DNA from: JAVJPJ01 sp040217295
Lineage (GTDB): Bacteria > Pseudomonadota > Alphaproteobacteria > Rhodobacterales > Rhodobacteraceae
DNA length: 5,374 bases
NCBI GenBank assembly: GCA_964460185.1
Contig: CAYWTM010000167.1
Location: forward strand, 1-5,374
Direction: 5' to 3'
Numbering within the stretch: the first letter of the stretch is position 1; the number at the start of each line of letters is the position of its first letter. The notes beneath the pieces are model-generated. The model was not told where the DNA came from, did no database searches, and was given only the letters and a program-made list of their open reading frames with translations. A program made the translations under genes and the position numbers. Positions 1 through 5,060 of this stretch are shown piece after piece.

Positions 1-1
1 C

Positions 2-400
2 GCGGCCCCTCATGGCGGCGGCGCGTTTTCCGGCAAGGATCCCACCAAGGTGGACCGCTCTGCTGCCTATGCCGCGCGGTATCTTGCCAAGAACGTCGTG
101 GCATCGGGCCTGGCCCATCGCTGCACGATCCAGTTGAGCTATGCCATCGGTGTCGCCAAGCCCCTGTCGATCTATGCCGATACCCATGGCACGGGTCAGG
201 TGCATGAAAGCCGGATCGAAAAAGCGATCGACCAGATCATGGATCTGACCCCGCGCGGTATTCGCATGCATCTGGGCATGAACCGCCCGATCTATGCGCG
301 CACCGCGGCCTATGGTCATTTCGGGCGCGCGCCCGAGGCCGATGGTGGGTTTTCGTGGGAACGGACCGATCTGGTCGAGGCGCTGAAGGCCGCCGTGTAA
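2..400 (+). CDS. metK: S-adenosylmethionine synthetase, C-terminal part (5' end outside window)
   Basis: The frame is open from the window edge and ends at TAA 398-400, giving the last 132 residues of a protein that is normally about 390 long. MetK makes S-adenosylmethionine from ATP and methionine in the cytoplasm. The fragment opens just before the glycine-rich family signature GGGAFSGKD and continues with PTKVDRSAAYAARY, which contains the lysines and aspartate that contact the ATP phosphates in the E. coli enzyme. SYAIGVAKPLSI and the late TAAYGHFGR motif are also typical. The C-terminus looks intact and no frameshift is seen. A strong intrinsic terminator follows 40 bp downstream, and trmB comes next, an order I recall as common in Rhodobacterales. 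The SAM/SAH riboswitch known upstream of metK in that order would lie outside this window. Confidence 0.97.
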   Translation, partial: AAPHGGGAFSGKDPTKVDRSAAYAARYLAKNVVASGLAHRCTIQLSYAIGVAKPLSIYADTHGTGQVHESRIEKAIDQIMDLTPRGIRMHLGMNRPIYARTAAYGHFGRAPEADGGFSWERTDLVEALKAAV

Positions 401-411
401 CCCGGCAAAAG

Positions 412-437
412 GGGTTCGCCGCCAAAGGCTGCGACCC
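412..437 (+). other. Imperfect hairpin just upstream of the metK terminator
   Basis: GGGT (412-415) pairs with ACCC (434-437), CGC (417-419) with GCG (431-433) and GCC (421-423) with GGC (427-429), around an AAA loop. There is one bulged T and one C/T mismatch. It stands directly before the terminator hairpin in the metK 3' untranslated region. It may stabilise the transcript end against exonucleases, or it may be chance pairing in GC-rich DNA. No function can be assigned. Confidence 0.4.
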
Positions 438-439
438 GC

Positions 440-466
440 GCCGGGGCTGTGCCCCGGCATTTTTTT
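440..466 (+). terminator. Intrinsic (Rho-independent) terminator of metK
   Basis: A perfect 8-bp stem, GCCGGGGC (440-447) against GCCCCGGC (451-458), closes a TGT loop. It is followed by A and then seven T (460-466). This is a textbook intrinsic terminator on the plus strand, 40 bp after the metK stop. It ends only 41 bp before the chosen trmB start. Confidence 0.87.
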
Positions 467-507
467 GCGTATGTCTGAACGACCAAGGGCAGGCGGCAGT
501 GTCTGCC

Positions 508-1239
508 ATGCCCGATGAAGCCGAAGGCCTGACCGTGACCATCCCGACCCAACGCCCCCATCGCAATTTCTATGGCCGCCGCAAGGGGCAGCACCTGAAA
601 GACAGCCAGGAACGCTATCTGCAAGAGGACCTTGCGGCCCTCAGCCCCGGCGCGGTGGATTGGGAGACCAACCCCGACCGCGTGCCACTGGATCTTGAGG
701 CGTTGTTCGACGGGCGTGAGGTCTGGCTCGAGGTCGGATTTGGCGGTGGCGAACACATGGTGCACCAGGCCGCGTTGAACCCGGATGTCGGGATTATCGG
801 ATGCGAGCCCTATATCAACGGCGTGGCCATGTTGCTGGGCAAGATCCGCAAGGCCGGTGCCGGCAATCTTCGGGTGCATCCCGGAGACGCGCGCGATCTG
901 TTCGATGTCCTGCCGGACGGGTCGATCGCCAAGGCCTTCTTGCTGTATCCCGATCCCTGGCCCAAGGCGCGCCATCATCGCCGCCGGTTCGTGACACCCG
1001 AACATCTGGGACCGCTGCACAGGGTCCTGAAACCGGGGGCGGAATTTCGCGTGGCCACCGACATCCCGGATTATGTGCGCCAGACGCTTGAACAGGTGCC
1101 GCGCCACGGGTTCTCCTGGGCGGCGGAGGGGCCCGAGGATTGGCGACAGCCCTGGGACGACTGGATCTCGACCCGCTACGAACAAAAGGCGCTGCGCGAG
1201 GGGCGGGTGCCGCATTACCTGACCTTTTTCCGCGGCTGA
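508..1239 (+). CDS. trmB: tRNA (guanine-N7-)-methyltransferase TrmB
   Basis: This predicts 243 residues that transfer a methyl group from SAM to N7 of G46 in the variable loop of tRNAs. It is a Rossmann-fold methyltransferase. RPHRNFYGRRKG (about 16-27) is the usual alphaproteobacterial N-terminus. WLEVGFGGGEH (73-83) is the SAM-binding loop with Glu75, and GCEPY (98-102) carries the second acidic SAM ligand, Glu100. PGDARD contains Asp127. YPDPWPKARHHRRR (147-160) is the catalytic and tRNA-binding signature, with Asp149. STRYEQKALREG (221-232) is the conserved T-x-Y-E-Q-K-A tail. The ATG at 508 gives normal family length. AGGCGG (491-496) is a weak, distant ribosome site for it, so GTG 499, served by AAGGG at 485-489, and GTG 535 remain possible. 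The frame stays open upstream to 355, but that stretch crosses the metK terminator and is not protein-like. Confidence 0.95.
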   Translation: MPDEAEGLTVTIPTQRPHRNFYGRRKGQHLKDSQERYLQEDLAALSPGAVDWETNPDRVPLDLEALFDGREVWLEVGFGGGEHMVHQAALNPDVGIIGCEPYINGVAMLLGKIRKAGAGNLRVHPGDARDLFDVLPDGSIAKAFLLYPDPWPKARHHRRRFVTPEHLGPLHRVLKPGAEFRVATDIPDYVRQTLEQVPRHGFSWAAEGPEDWRQPWDDWISTRYEQKALREGRVPHYLTFFRG

Positions 1240-1270
1240 TCCGACGCTGGCCGGCCGGATCTGCTGATCC
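1238..1270 (+). repeat. Two competing short inverted repeats at the trmB 3' end
   Basis: GATCCG (1238-1243, overlapping the trmB TGA) can pair with CGGATC (1256-1261). The same downstream arm, GGATC (1257-1261), can instead pair with GATCC (1266-1270) across a TGCT loop. The two stems exclude each other. No T-run follows, so this is not a normal intrinsic terminator. Confidence 0.4.
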
Positions 1271-1275
1271 CCCTT

Positions 1276-1289
1276 CGCAACGGGTTGCG
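1276..1289. promoter_or_regulatory. 14-bp dyad upstream of the aminotransferase, possible operator
   Basis: CGCAAC and GTTGCG are perfect inverted halves separated by GG, so the site is nearly a continuous palindrome. That form suits a dimeric DNA-binding protein better than an RNA hairpin. It lies 54 bp before the aminotransferase ATG. No regulator gene is in the window, and no convincing -35/-10 pair was found beside it, so the operator role is inference. Confidence 0.3.
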
Positions 1290-1330
1290 GAGATGGCCCG
1301 GGATGGTCTTCACTTGGACATCACCGCGCA

Positions 1331-1337
1331 AAGGAGG
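1331..1337 (+). promoter_or_regulatory. Strong Shine-Dalgarno site of the aminotransferase gene
   Basis: AAGGAGG is a near-perfect match to the 16S rRNA anti-Shine-Dalgarno and ends 6 bp before ATG 1344. It decides the start of this gene over in-frame upstream candidates, including ATG 1293, which has no usable spacing. Confidence 0.85.
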
Positions 1338-1343
1338 CCTGGG

Positions 1344-2714
1344 ATGTTGACCAATGACCAACTCGCCGAATGGGATCGCGATCATTTCATGCATCCGTCG
1401 ACCCACCTGGCGCAACATGCGCGGGGCGAAGCGCCGGGCCGTGTGATCCGGACGGCCCAGGGCTGTTTCATCACCGATCGTGACGGAAACCGCTATCTCG
1501 ATGCCTTTGCAGGCCTGTACTGCGTCAATATCGGCTATGGCCGGCAAGAGGTGGCAGACGCCATCGCGGATCAGGCGCGCGAACTGGCCTATTACCACGC
1601 CTACATGGGCACCGGCACCGAAGCCTCGATCACGTTGTCCAAGATGATCATGGACCGGGCGCCCGACCACATGTCACGCGTCTATTTCGGTCTTGGCGGG
1701 TCCGACGCCAACGAGACCAACATCAAGCTGGTCTGGTATTACAACAACATCCGGGGGCTGCCTGGGAAGAAAAAGATCATCTCACGCTGGCGTGGTTATC
1801 ACGGATCGGGCCTGATGTCGGGGTCACTGACCGGCCTTTCGCTGTTTCACAAGAAGTTCGACCTGCCCCTGGATACCGTGCTGCACACCACGGCGCCCTA
1901 TTATTTCAGGCGCGATGACCTGAGCCTGACCGAGGCACAGTTCACCGCCCAATGCGCGGCCGACCTGGAGGAGATGATCGAACGCGAAGGGGCCGACACC
2001 ATCGCGGCCTTCATTGCAGAGCCGATGTTGGGCACGGGCGGCATCGTGCCGCCGCCCGCCGGATACTGGGAGGCGATCACCCCGATCCTCAAGCGTCACG
2101 ACATCTTGCTGATCGCGGACGAGGTCATCACGGGGTTTGGCCGTCTGGGCCACATGTTTGCTTCGCCCGCCTATGGGCTGACGCCCGACATCATGACGAT
2201 CGCCAAGGGTCTGACCTCGGCCTATGCGCCGCTGTCGGGGTCGATCCTGTCCGAGAAGGTGTGGAAGGTCCTGGAACAGGGCACGGATGAATTCGGCCCG
2301 CTGGCCCATGGCTGGACCTATTCCGCCCATCCCATCGGGGCGGCTGCAGGTATTGCCAACCTGAAACTTCTCGACAGCCTGGGGCTGGTCGGCAATGCGG
2401 GCGATGTCGGCCCTTACCTGACCGCGCAACTGGCGCAGGCGGTGGGGGATCATCGCAATGTCGGCGAGGTTCGGGGCGACGGCATGCTGAGCGCCGTGGA
2501 ACTGGTGAGGGATCGCGACAGCCGCACCTATTTCGATCCGGGCGACAAGATCGTGCCACAGATCGTGGCCGCGATGGGTCGGCGGGGGGTGATCGCGCGC
2601 GCGATGCCGCAAGGTGACATCATCGGCTATGCGCCGCCCTTGTGCCTGAGCCGGGCCGAGGCAGATACTGTCGTGGCAGCCACCGCCGACAGCATTGCAG
2701 AGGTGCTGGGATAA
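1344..2714 (+). CDS. Class III PLP-dependent aminotransferase, omega-transaminase type
   Basis: This predicts 456 residues, the usual length for bacterial omega-amino acid or amine:pyruvate transaminases, which move an amino group between an amine or omega-amino acid and a keto acid. The fold-type I features are complete. GGSDAN (118-123) binds the PLP phosphate, and RGYHGSG places Tyr152 for ring stacking. AEPMLGTGG is the conserved Glu segment. LLIADEVITGFGRLG gives Asp259, which contacts the pyridine nitrogen, and TIAKGLTSAYAPLSG gives the Schiff-base Lys288. By alignment from memory, Arg419 matches the mobile arginine that binds substrate carboxylate in Chromobacterium and Vibrio enzymes. 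GLYCVNIGYG has Tyr59 where those enzymes usually have Trp. The exact substrate (beta-alanine, putrescine, taurine or an aryl amine) cannot be read from sequence. The gene follows trmB by 104 bp and stands apart from the convergent operon downstream. Confidence 0.93.
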   Translation: MLTNDQLAEWDRDHFMHPSTHLAQHARGEAPGRVIRTAQGCFITDRDGNRYLDAFAGLYCVNIGYGRQEVADAIADQARELAYYHAYMGTGTEASITLSKMIMDRAPDHMSRVYFGLGGSDANETNIKLVWYYNNIRGLPGKKKIISRWRGYHGSGLMSGSLTGLSLFHKKFDLPLDTVLHTTAPYYFRRDDLSLTEAQFTAQCAADLEEMIEREGADTIAAFIAEPMLGTGGIVPPPAGYWEAITPILKRHDILLIADEVITGFGRLGHMFASPAYGLTPDIMTIAKGLTSAYAPLSGSILSEKVWKVLEQGTDEFGPLAHGWTYSAHPIGAAAGIANLKLLDSLGLVGNAGDVGPYLTAQLAQAVGDHRNVGEVRGDGMLSAVELVRDRDSRTYFDPGDKIVPQIVAAMGRRGVIARAMPQGDIIGYAPPLCLSRAEADTVVAATADSIAEVLG

Positions 2715-2741
2715 CGCCCCGTTGGCAGCGCGGCAGGTGAC

Positions 2742-2762
2742 AGGGGCGGCGGACTGGCCCCT
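2742..2762. terminator. Weak terminator-like hairpin between convergent genes
   Basis: AGGGGC (2742-2747) pairs with GCCCCT (2757-2762) around a 9-nt loop, followed on the plus strand by only a couple of T. It sits in the 81-bp gap between the aminotransferase stop and the stop of the minus-strand esterase, where a terminator is expected. The short U-tract makes intrinsic activity doubtful, and termination here could be Rho-dependent instead. Confidence 0.3.
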
Positions 2763-2795
2763 TTCGCCCGGACACGACGACGGACGTTCCCGCGA

Positions 2796-3464
2796 TTACC
2801 TGTTCAGCGCCGCGCGCAGGGCAGTGACCCCGGCCTGTGTCAGGCCATGACCCGGGCCGGGCGTGACATCGAGCATCACCTCGGCACCCAGTTTGCGGAA
2901 CACCGAGGCACTGTCTTCGGCCCGTTTCAGCGGAATGTGCGGATCTTGTGCGTGGACGGTGATGGTCACGGGGATACCCGACAGGTCCGTGGCGTAGTCA
3001 AAGGCCTTGGCCGCGTGACCATATAGTGCGGGATCAGGTGCGCCAGGCGCGTCCGCGGTGCCGACAAGCCCGGCCGACAGGCCAAGGATTCCCGCCAGCC
3101 CACCCCTGCGTGCGCCATATTCAAGCGCCAGGCAGCCCCCCTGGCTGAAGCCCGCGACCACGATCCGCTCGCGGCTCAACCCGTCCGCTTCAAGCGCCGA
3201 GATGGCGGTTTCGATGGCGGCCAGGCCCGCTTCGACATGGGGTTCCATGACCTGTGTCGGGGCAAGAAACGACGTGGGCCACCAGCTGTGTCCGGGCGCT
3301 TGCGGGGCAACTGTTGCCACATCCGGCAGGCCAAGCGCGTCACCAAGCCCCAGGATGTCCCGCGCCGATGCGCCGCGGCCGTGCAACAGGACCAGCCCGA
3401 TGCGGGCCGATCCTGCGGAGGTGCCACCGAAACTGAGCGGCGTTTCGTGTCCGGCGGCGCTCAT
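2796..3464 (-). CDS. Phospholipase/carboxylesterase-family alpha/beta hydrolase, MhqD-like
   Basis: This predicts 222 residues, normal for the cytoplasmic LYPLA/carboxylesterase family (Abhydrolase_2). LVLLHGRGAS (24-33) carries the oxyanion-hole HGRG. GFSQGG (105-110) is the nucleophile elbow with Ser107. VHAQDPHIPL (170-179) supplies Asp174, followed by the usual IP pair. GPGHGL (203-208) supplies His206, so the triad is complete, and there is no signal peptide or membrane segment. Its ATG overlaps the dioxygenase TGA by 4 bp (3461-3464), so the two are co-transcribed and probably translationally coupled. AAGG (3472-3475 on the minus strand) lies 7 bp before the start. In Bacillus the related MhqD is encoded beside ring-cleaving dioxygenases of the quinone-resistance regulon. 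By that analogy it may hydrolyse a product of the partner enzyme. The true substrate is unknown. Confidence 0.9.
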   Translation of the reverse strand: MSAAGHETPLSFGGTSAGSARIGLVLLHGRGASARDILGLGDALGLPDVATVAPQAPGHSWWPTSFLAPTQVMEPHVEAGLAAIETAISALEADGLSRERIVVAGFSQGGCLALEYGARRGGLAGILGLSAGLVGTADAPGAPDPALYGHAAKAFDYATDLSGIPVTITVHAQDPHIPLKRAEDSASVFRKLGAEVMLDVTPGPGHGLTQAGVTALRAALNR

Positions 3465-4381
3465 GACACGACCTTGAGCGGGGGCAGAACCTGTTCGATA
3501 CGGGCGCGGTGCGGCTCATATTGCGCTGGCAGTTTCAACGCCTCGCCCAGATGGGCCGCGTCCTCGTCCACGGCGAAACCCGGCGGATCGGTCGCGATTT
3601 CGAACAGGACACCACCCGGCTCGCGGAAATAGATCGCGTTGAAATATTGCCGGTCGATGACGGGCGTCACACCCATGCCCGCGCTGGCCAGTCTTTCGCG
3701 CCAGTCCAGTTGGGTCGCATCATCCTCGGCCCGGAAGGCCACGTGGTGAATGCTGCCCGCCCCCTGGCGCCCGATCGAAGGCGTATCGGATCGCATCAGG
3801 TCGACCACGGCGCCGCGCGCGTCACCCGGTGCGTGCAGGCGCAGACGTTCCACGCCCGCGACCGTTTCATGGCCTGCCTCCTGGTAACCGAAAACCTCGG
3901 TCATCAGCTTTGCGGTTGGCGCGATGTCGCGTTCCCACAAGGTCACGGAATGAAACCCGTCGACGGCATCTGCGCTGGTACGCGTGGTTTCGATCAGTTC
4001 GACCGGAGCGCCGTCCGGATCGCGCAGCACGATCACCCGTTGCCCAAAGCGTTCGAACGGCCCTTCGAATTCCACGGCGTCGCCGGCCAACTGTTCCATC
4101 CAGCCGTCGAATTGCCCGGCAGGTACCGCGTAGGCATAGGCCGACGCCATGCCTGGCCCGGCCCGTCCGGGGCCTGCATCGACAAAGGGAAAGAACGTCA
4201 GGATGGTGCCGGGATTGCCCGCCCGATCGCCGTAATACAGGTGATACGTTCCCGGATCGTCGAAGTTGACGGTCTTCTTGACCAACCGCTGCCGAAGCGT
4301 GCCGGTGTAGAACGTGACGTTGTCCTGAGGGGGCCCCGAAATGGCCGTGACGTGGTGAAGGCCCGGAATTGTCTTGGTCAT
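3461..4381 (-). CDS. Ring-cleaving (hydroquinone-type) extradiol dioxygenase, VOC superfamily, PcpA/LinE/MhqO family
   Basis: This predicts 306 residues in four beta-alpha-beta-beta-beta modules (about 7-66, 78-132, 142-197 and 209-267). The family uses Fe(II) and O2 to open hydroquinone or catechol-like rings. Aligned from memory to PcpA, whose iron ligands are His11, His227 and Glu276, the matches are His10 (GLHHVTA), His213 (SIHHVAF) and Glu261 (GVLFEIATD). The second-shell residues also match: His9, His212, Arg244 (DRQYF) and Tyr251 (AIYFREPGG). The enzyme therefore looks catalytically intact, and lacks a signal peptide. The ATG at 4381 has GAGG 5 bp upstream and the expected N-terminus MTKTIPGLHHVT. 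An in-frame extension to 4477 is unlikely. The downstream esterase gene overlaps by 4 bp, as in the Bacillus mhq operons for methylhydroquinone and catechol resistance. The natural substrate is not determinable here. Confidence 0.92.
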   Translation of the reverse strand: MTKTIPGLHHVTAISGPPQDNVTFYTGTLRQRLVKKTVNFDDPGTYHLYYGDRAGNPGTILTFFPFVDAGPGRAGPGMASAYAYAVPAGQFDGWMEQLAGDAVEFEGPFERFGQRVIVLRDPDGAPVELIETTRTSADAVDGFHSVTLWERDIAPTAKLMTEVFGYQEAGHETVAGVERLRLHAPGDARGAVVDLMRSDTPSIGRQGAGSIHHVAFRAEDDATQLDWRERLASAGMGVTPVIDRQYFNAIYFREPGGVLFEIATDPPGFAVDEDAAHLGEALKLPAQYEPHRARIEQVLPPLKVVS

Positions 4382-4386
4382 GGTAG

Positions 4387-4411
4387 CCTCGCTATCGTGG
4401 GGGCGGCGAGG
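4387..4411 (-). promoter_or_regulatory. Possible Shine-Dalgarno-masking hairpin in the dioxygenase leader
   Basis: Read on the minus strand, CCTCGC (4411-4406) is fully complementary to GCGAGG (4392-4387), which contains the GAGG ribosome site just before ATG 4381. The loop is 13 nt. If the transcript starts upstream of this point, the stem would hide the ribosome site. Six base pairs in GC-rich DNA can occur by chance, so the regulatory role is inference. Confidence 0.3.
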
Positions 4412-4451
4412 AGGTGACCCGCCGTCTTGCCACCACATGGCGTTAGAATTG

Positions 4452-4498
4452 CTGCACATAAATGCAGAATGATACACGGCTCATGTGCAAACCTGCAC
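4452..4498 (-). promoter_or_regulatory. Promoter/operator region of the dioxygenase-esterase operon with two TGCA dyads
   Basis: The 143-bp gap upstream of the dioxygenase holds two inverted repeats. CTGCA-N6-TGCAG lies at 4452-4467 and GTGCA-N4-TGCAC at 4485-4498, and their TGCA cores are alike. The region is also locally AT-richer than the genes around it. On the minus strand TTGCAC (4490-4485) resembles a -35 element, but the hexamer 17 bp further on is a poor -10, so no promoter is assigned firmly. The placement suits binding by a dimeric regulator such as a MarR- or LysR-type protein, but no such gene is in the window. Confidence 0.35.
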
Positions 4499-4524
4499 GC
4501 TCATGCCCAAACCTTCACTGCGGG

Positions 4525-4956
4525 TCAGGCAGACGGGGCGGTGGTGCAGGCGCGAAATGCGGCCACTTCGGGTGCGGCATCTGCCAGGGACACCGACAGG
4601 CTTGTCGCGCCGCTGTAGATCGAGGCCCTTTGGTTCTGCGCCAGCCCGTCGAGCACGTTGCCAAAGCCCTGATCGGTTACTGTCAGGGTGCGGTCGCCAT
4701 CCGAAAGGACGTGACGATTCGTGGTGATCGTCAGTTCGAGACCGCCCAGGAACGCGATGCCGAAGATCGCGCTTTGCGGCCATGGATCGGACGTCGTGAC
4801 CGATATGGAATACAGCGGTCCCGCCGGATCATAGGTCAGCCGGATCGCCGTGTCCGGTTCCGCGTGGGTCAGGGTGCAGAGCGGTCCTTCGATACCGGCC
4901 TGCCACGCCTGCGCCGGTGACGCCAGGAATAACGCCATGACGAGAAGAATTCTCAT
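4525..4956 (-). CDS. Small secreted protein of unknown function
   Basis: This predicts 143 residues. The N-terminus MRILLVMALFLASPAQA is a clear Sec signal peptide with AQA as a signal peptidase I site, leaving a mature protein of about 126 residues that starts at Trp18. The mature part is rich in beta-strand-like alternation and has one cysteine near each end (Cys27 in PLCTLTH and Cys137 in FRACTT), which could form a disulfide. Motifs that look conserved are LTYDPAGP (40-47), TNRHVLSDG (79-87) and GFGNVLDGL (97-105). I recall similar short secreted proteins in Rhodobacteraceae, sometimes labelled as an excinuclease subunit; nothing here supports that label. ATG 4956 is chosen because it gives the signal peptide directly. 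The frame runs open to 5091, but that extension would bury it. No function is assigned. The gene is divergent from the NYN nuclease gene. Confidence 0.8.
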   Translation of the reverse strand: MRILLVMALFLASPAQAWQAGIEGPLCTLTHAEPDTAIRLTYDPAGPLYSISVTTSDPWPQSAIFGIAFLGGLELTITTNRHVLSDGDRTLTVTDQGFGNVLDGLAQNQRASIYSGATSLSVSLADAAPEVAAFRACTTAPSA

Positions 4957-5009
4957 GTCTTGCCCCAATATGGCCCAAGTTTTTCCATGACATAGGGCGC
5001 GATGCCCCC

Positions 5010-5028
5010 GCACCCACGGTTTGGGTGC
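5010..5028. promoter_or_regulatory. 19-bp inverted repeat between divergent genes
   Basis: GCACCCA (5010-5016) and TGGGTGC (5022-5028) are perfect inverted arms around CGGTT. The site is central in the 104-bp gap between the secreted-protein gene (start 4956, minus) and the nuclease gene (start 5061, plus). It could be a shared operator or a leader hairpin. No clear -35/-10 pair was identified on either strand. Confidence 0.35.
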
Positions 5029-5060
5029 AAGATTCTCTTTCATGGCCAAAGGTCCAGACC

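Noticed and set aside
355..507. In-frame extension of trmB upstream of 508
   Set aside because: It would overlap the metK 3' end and be translated through the terminator hairpin; the added residues match nothing in the family.
316..1215. Long minus-strand open frame opposite trmB
   Set aside because: Protein is proline/arginine/glycine-rich with no family motif. It lies opposite the well-supported trmB and crosses the metK end; a GC-rich shadow frame.
1140..1343. In-frame extension of the aminotransferase upstream of 1344
   Set aside because: It overlaps trmB coding sequence, while ATG 1344 has an ideal AAGGAGG and the family-typical N-terminus.
1824..2612. Long minus-strand open frame opposite the aminotransferase
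   Set aside because: No recognisable domain, composition typical of an antisense shadow, and a complete catalytic protein on the other strand.
3058..3632. Plus-strand open frames opposite the esterase
   Set aside because: Low-complexity arginine/proline/serine translations without motifs; the minus-strand esterase has an intact catalytic triad.
3509..4417. 302-residue plus-strand open frame opposite the dioxygenase
   Set aside because: Shadow of a gene whose metal ligands and length fit a known family; the antisense protein shows no motif.
4382..4477. N-terminal extension of the dioxygenase to ATG 4477
   Set aside because: The added segment would cover the promoter and dyad region and has no counterpart in PcpA-like proteins; ATG 4381 has its own ribosome site.
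4409..4618. Plus-strand AGGAGGTGA at 4409-4417 followed by short open frames (TTG 4427, ATG 4437)
   Set aside because: The Shine-Dalgarno match is perfect, but spacing is 12 bp to a TTG or about 20 bp to the ATG. The products are an 11-residue peptide or a motif-free 63-residue frame running antisense into the secreted-protein gene.
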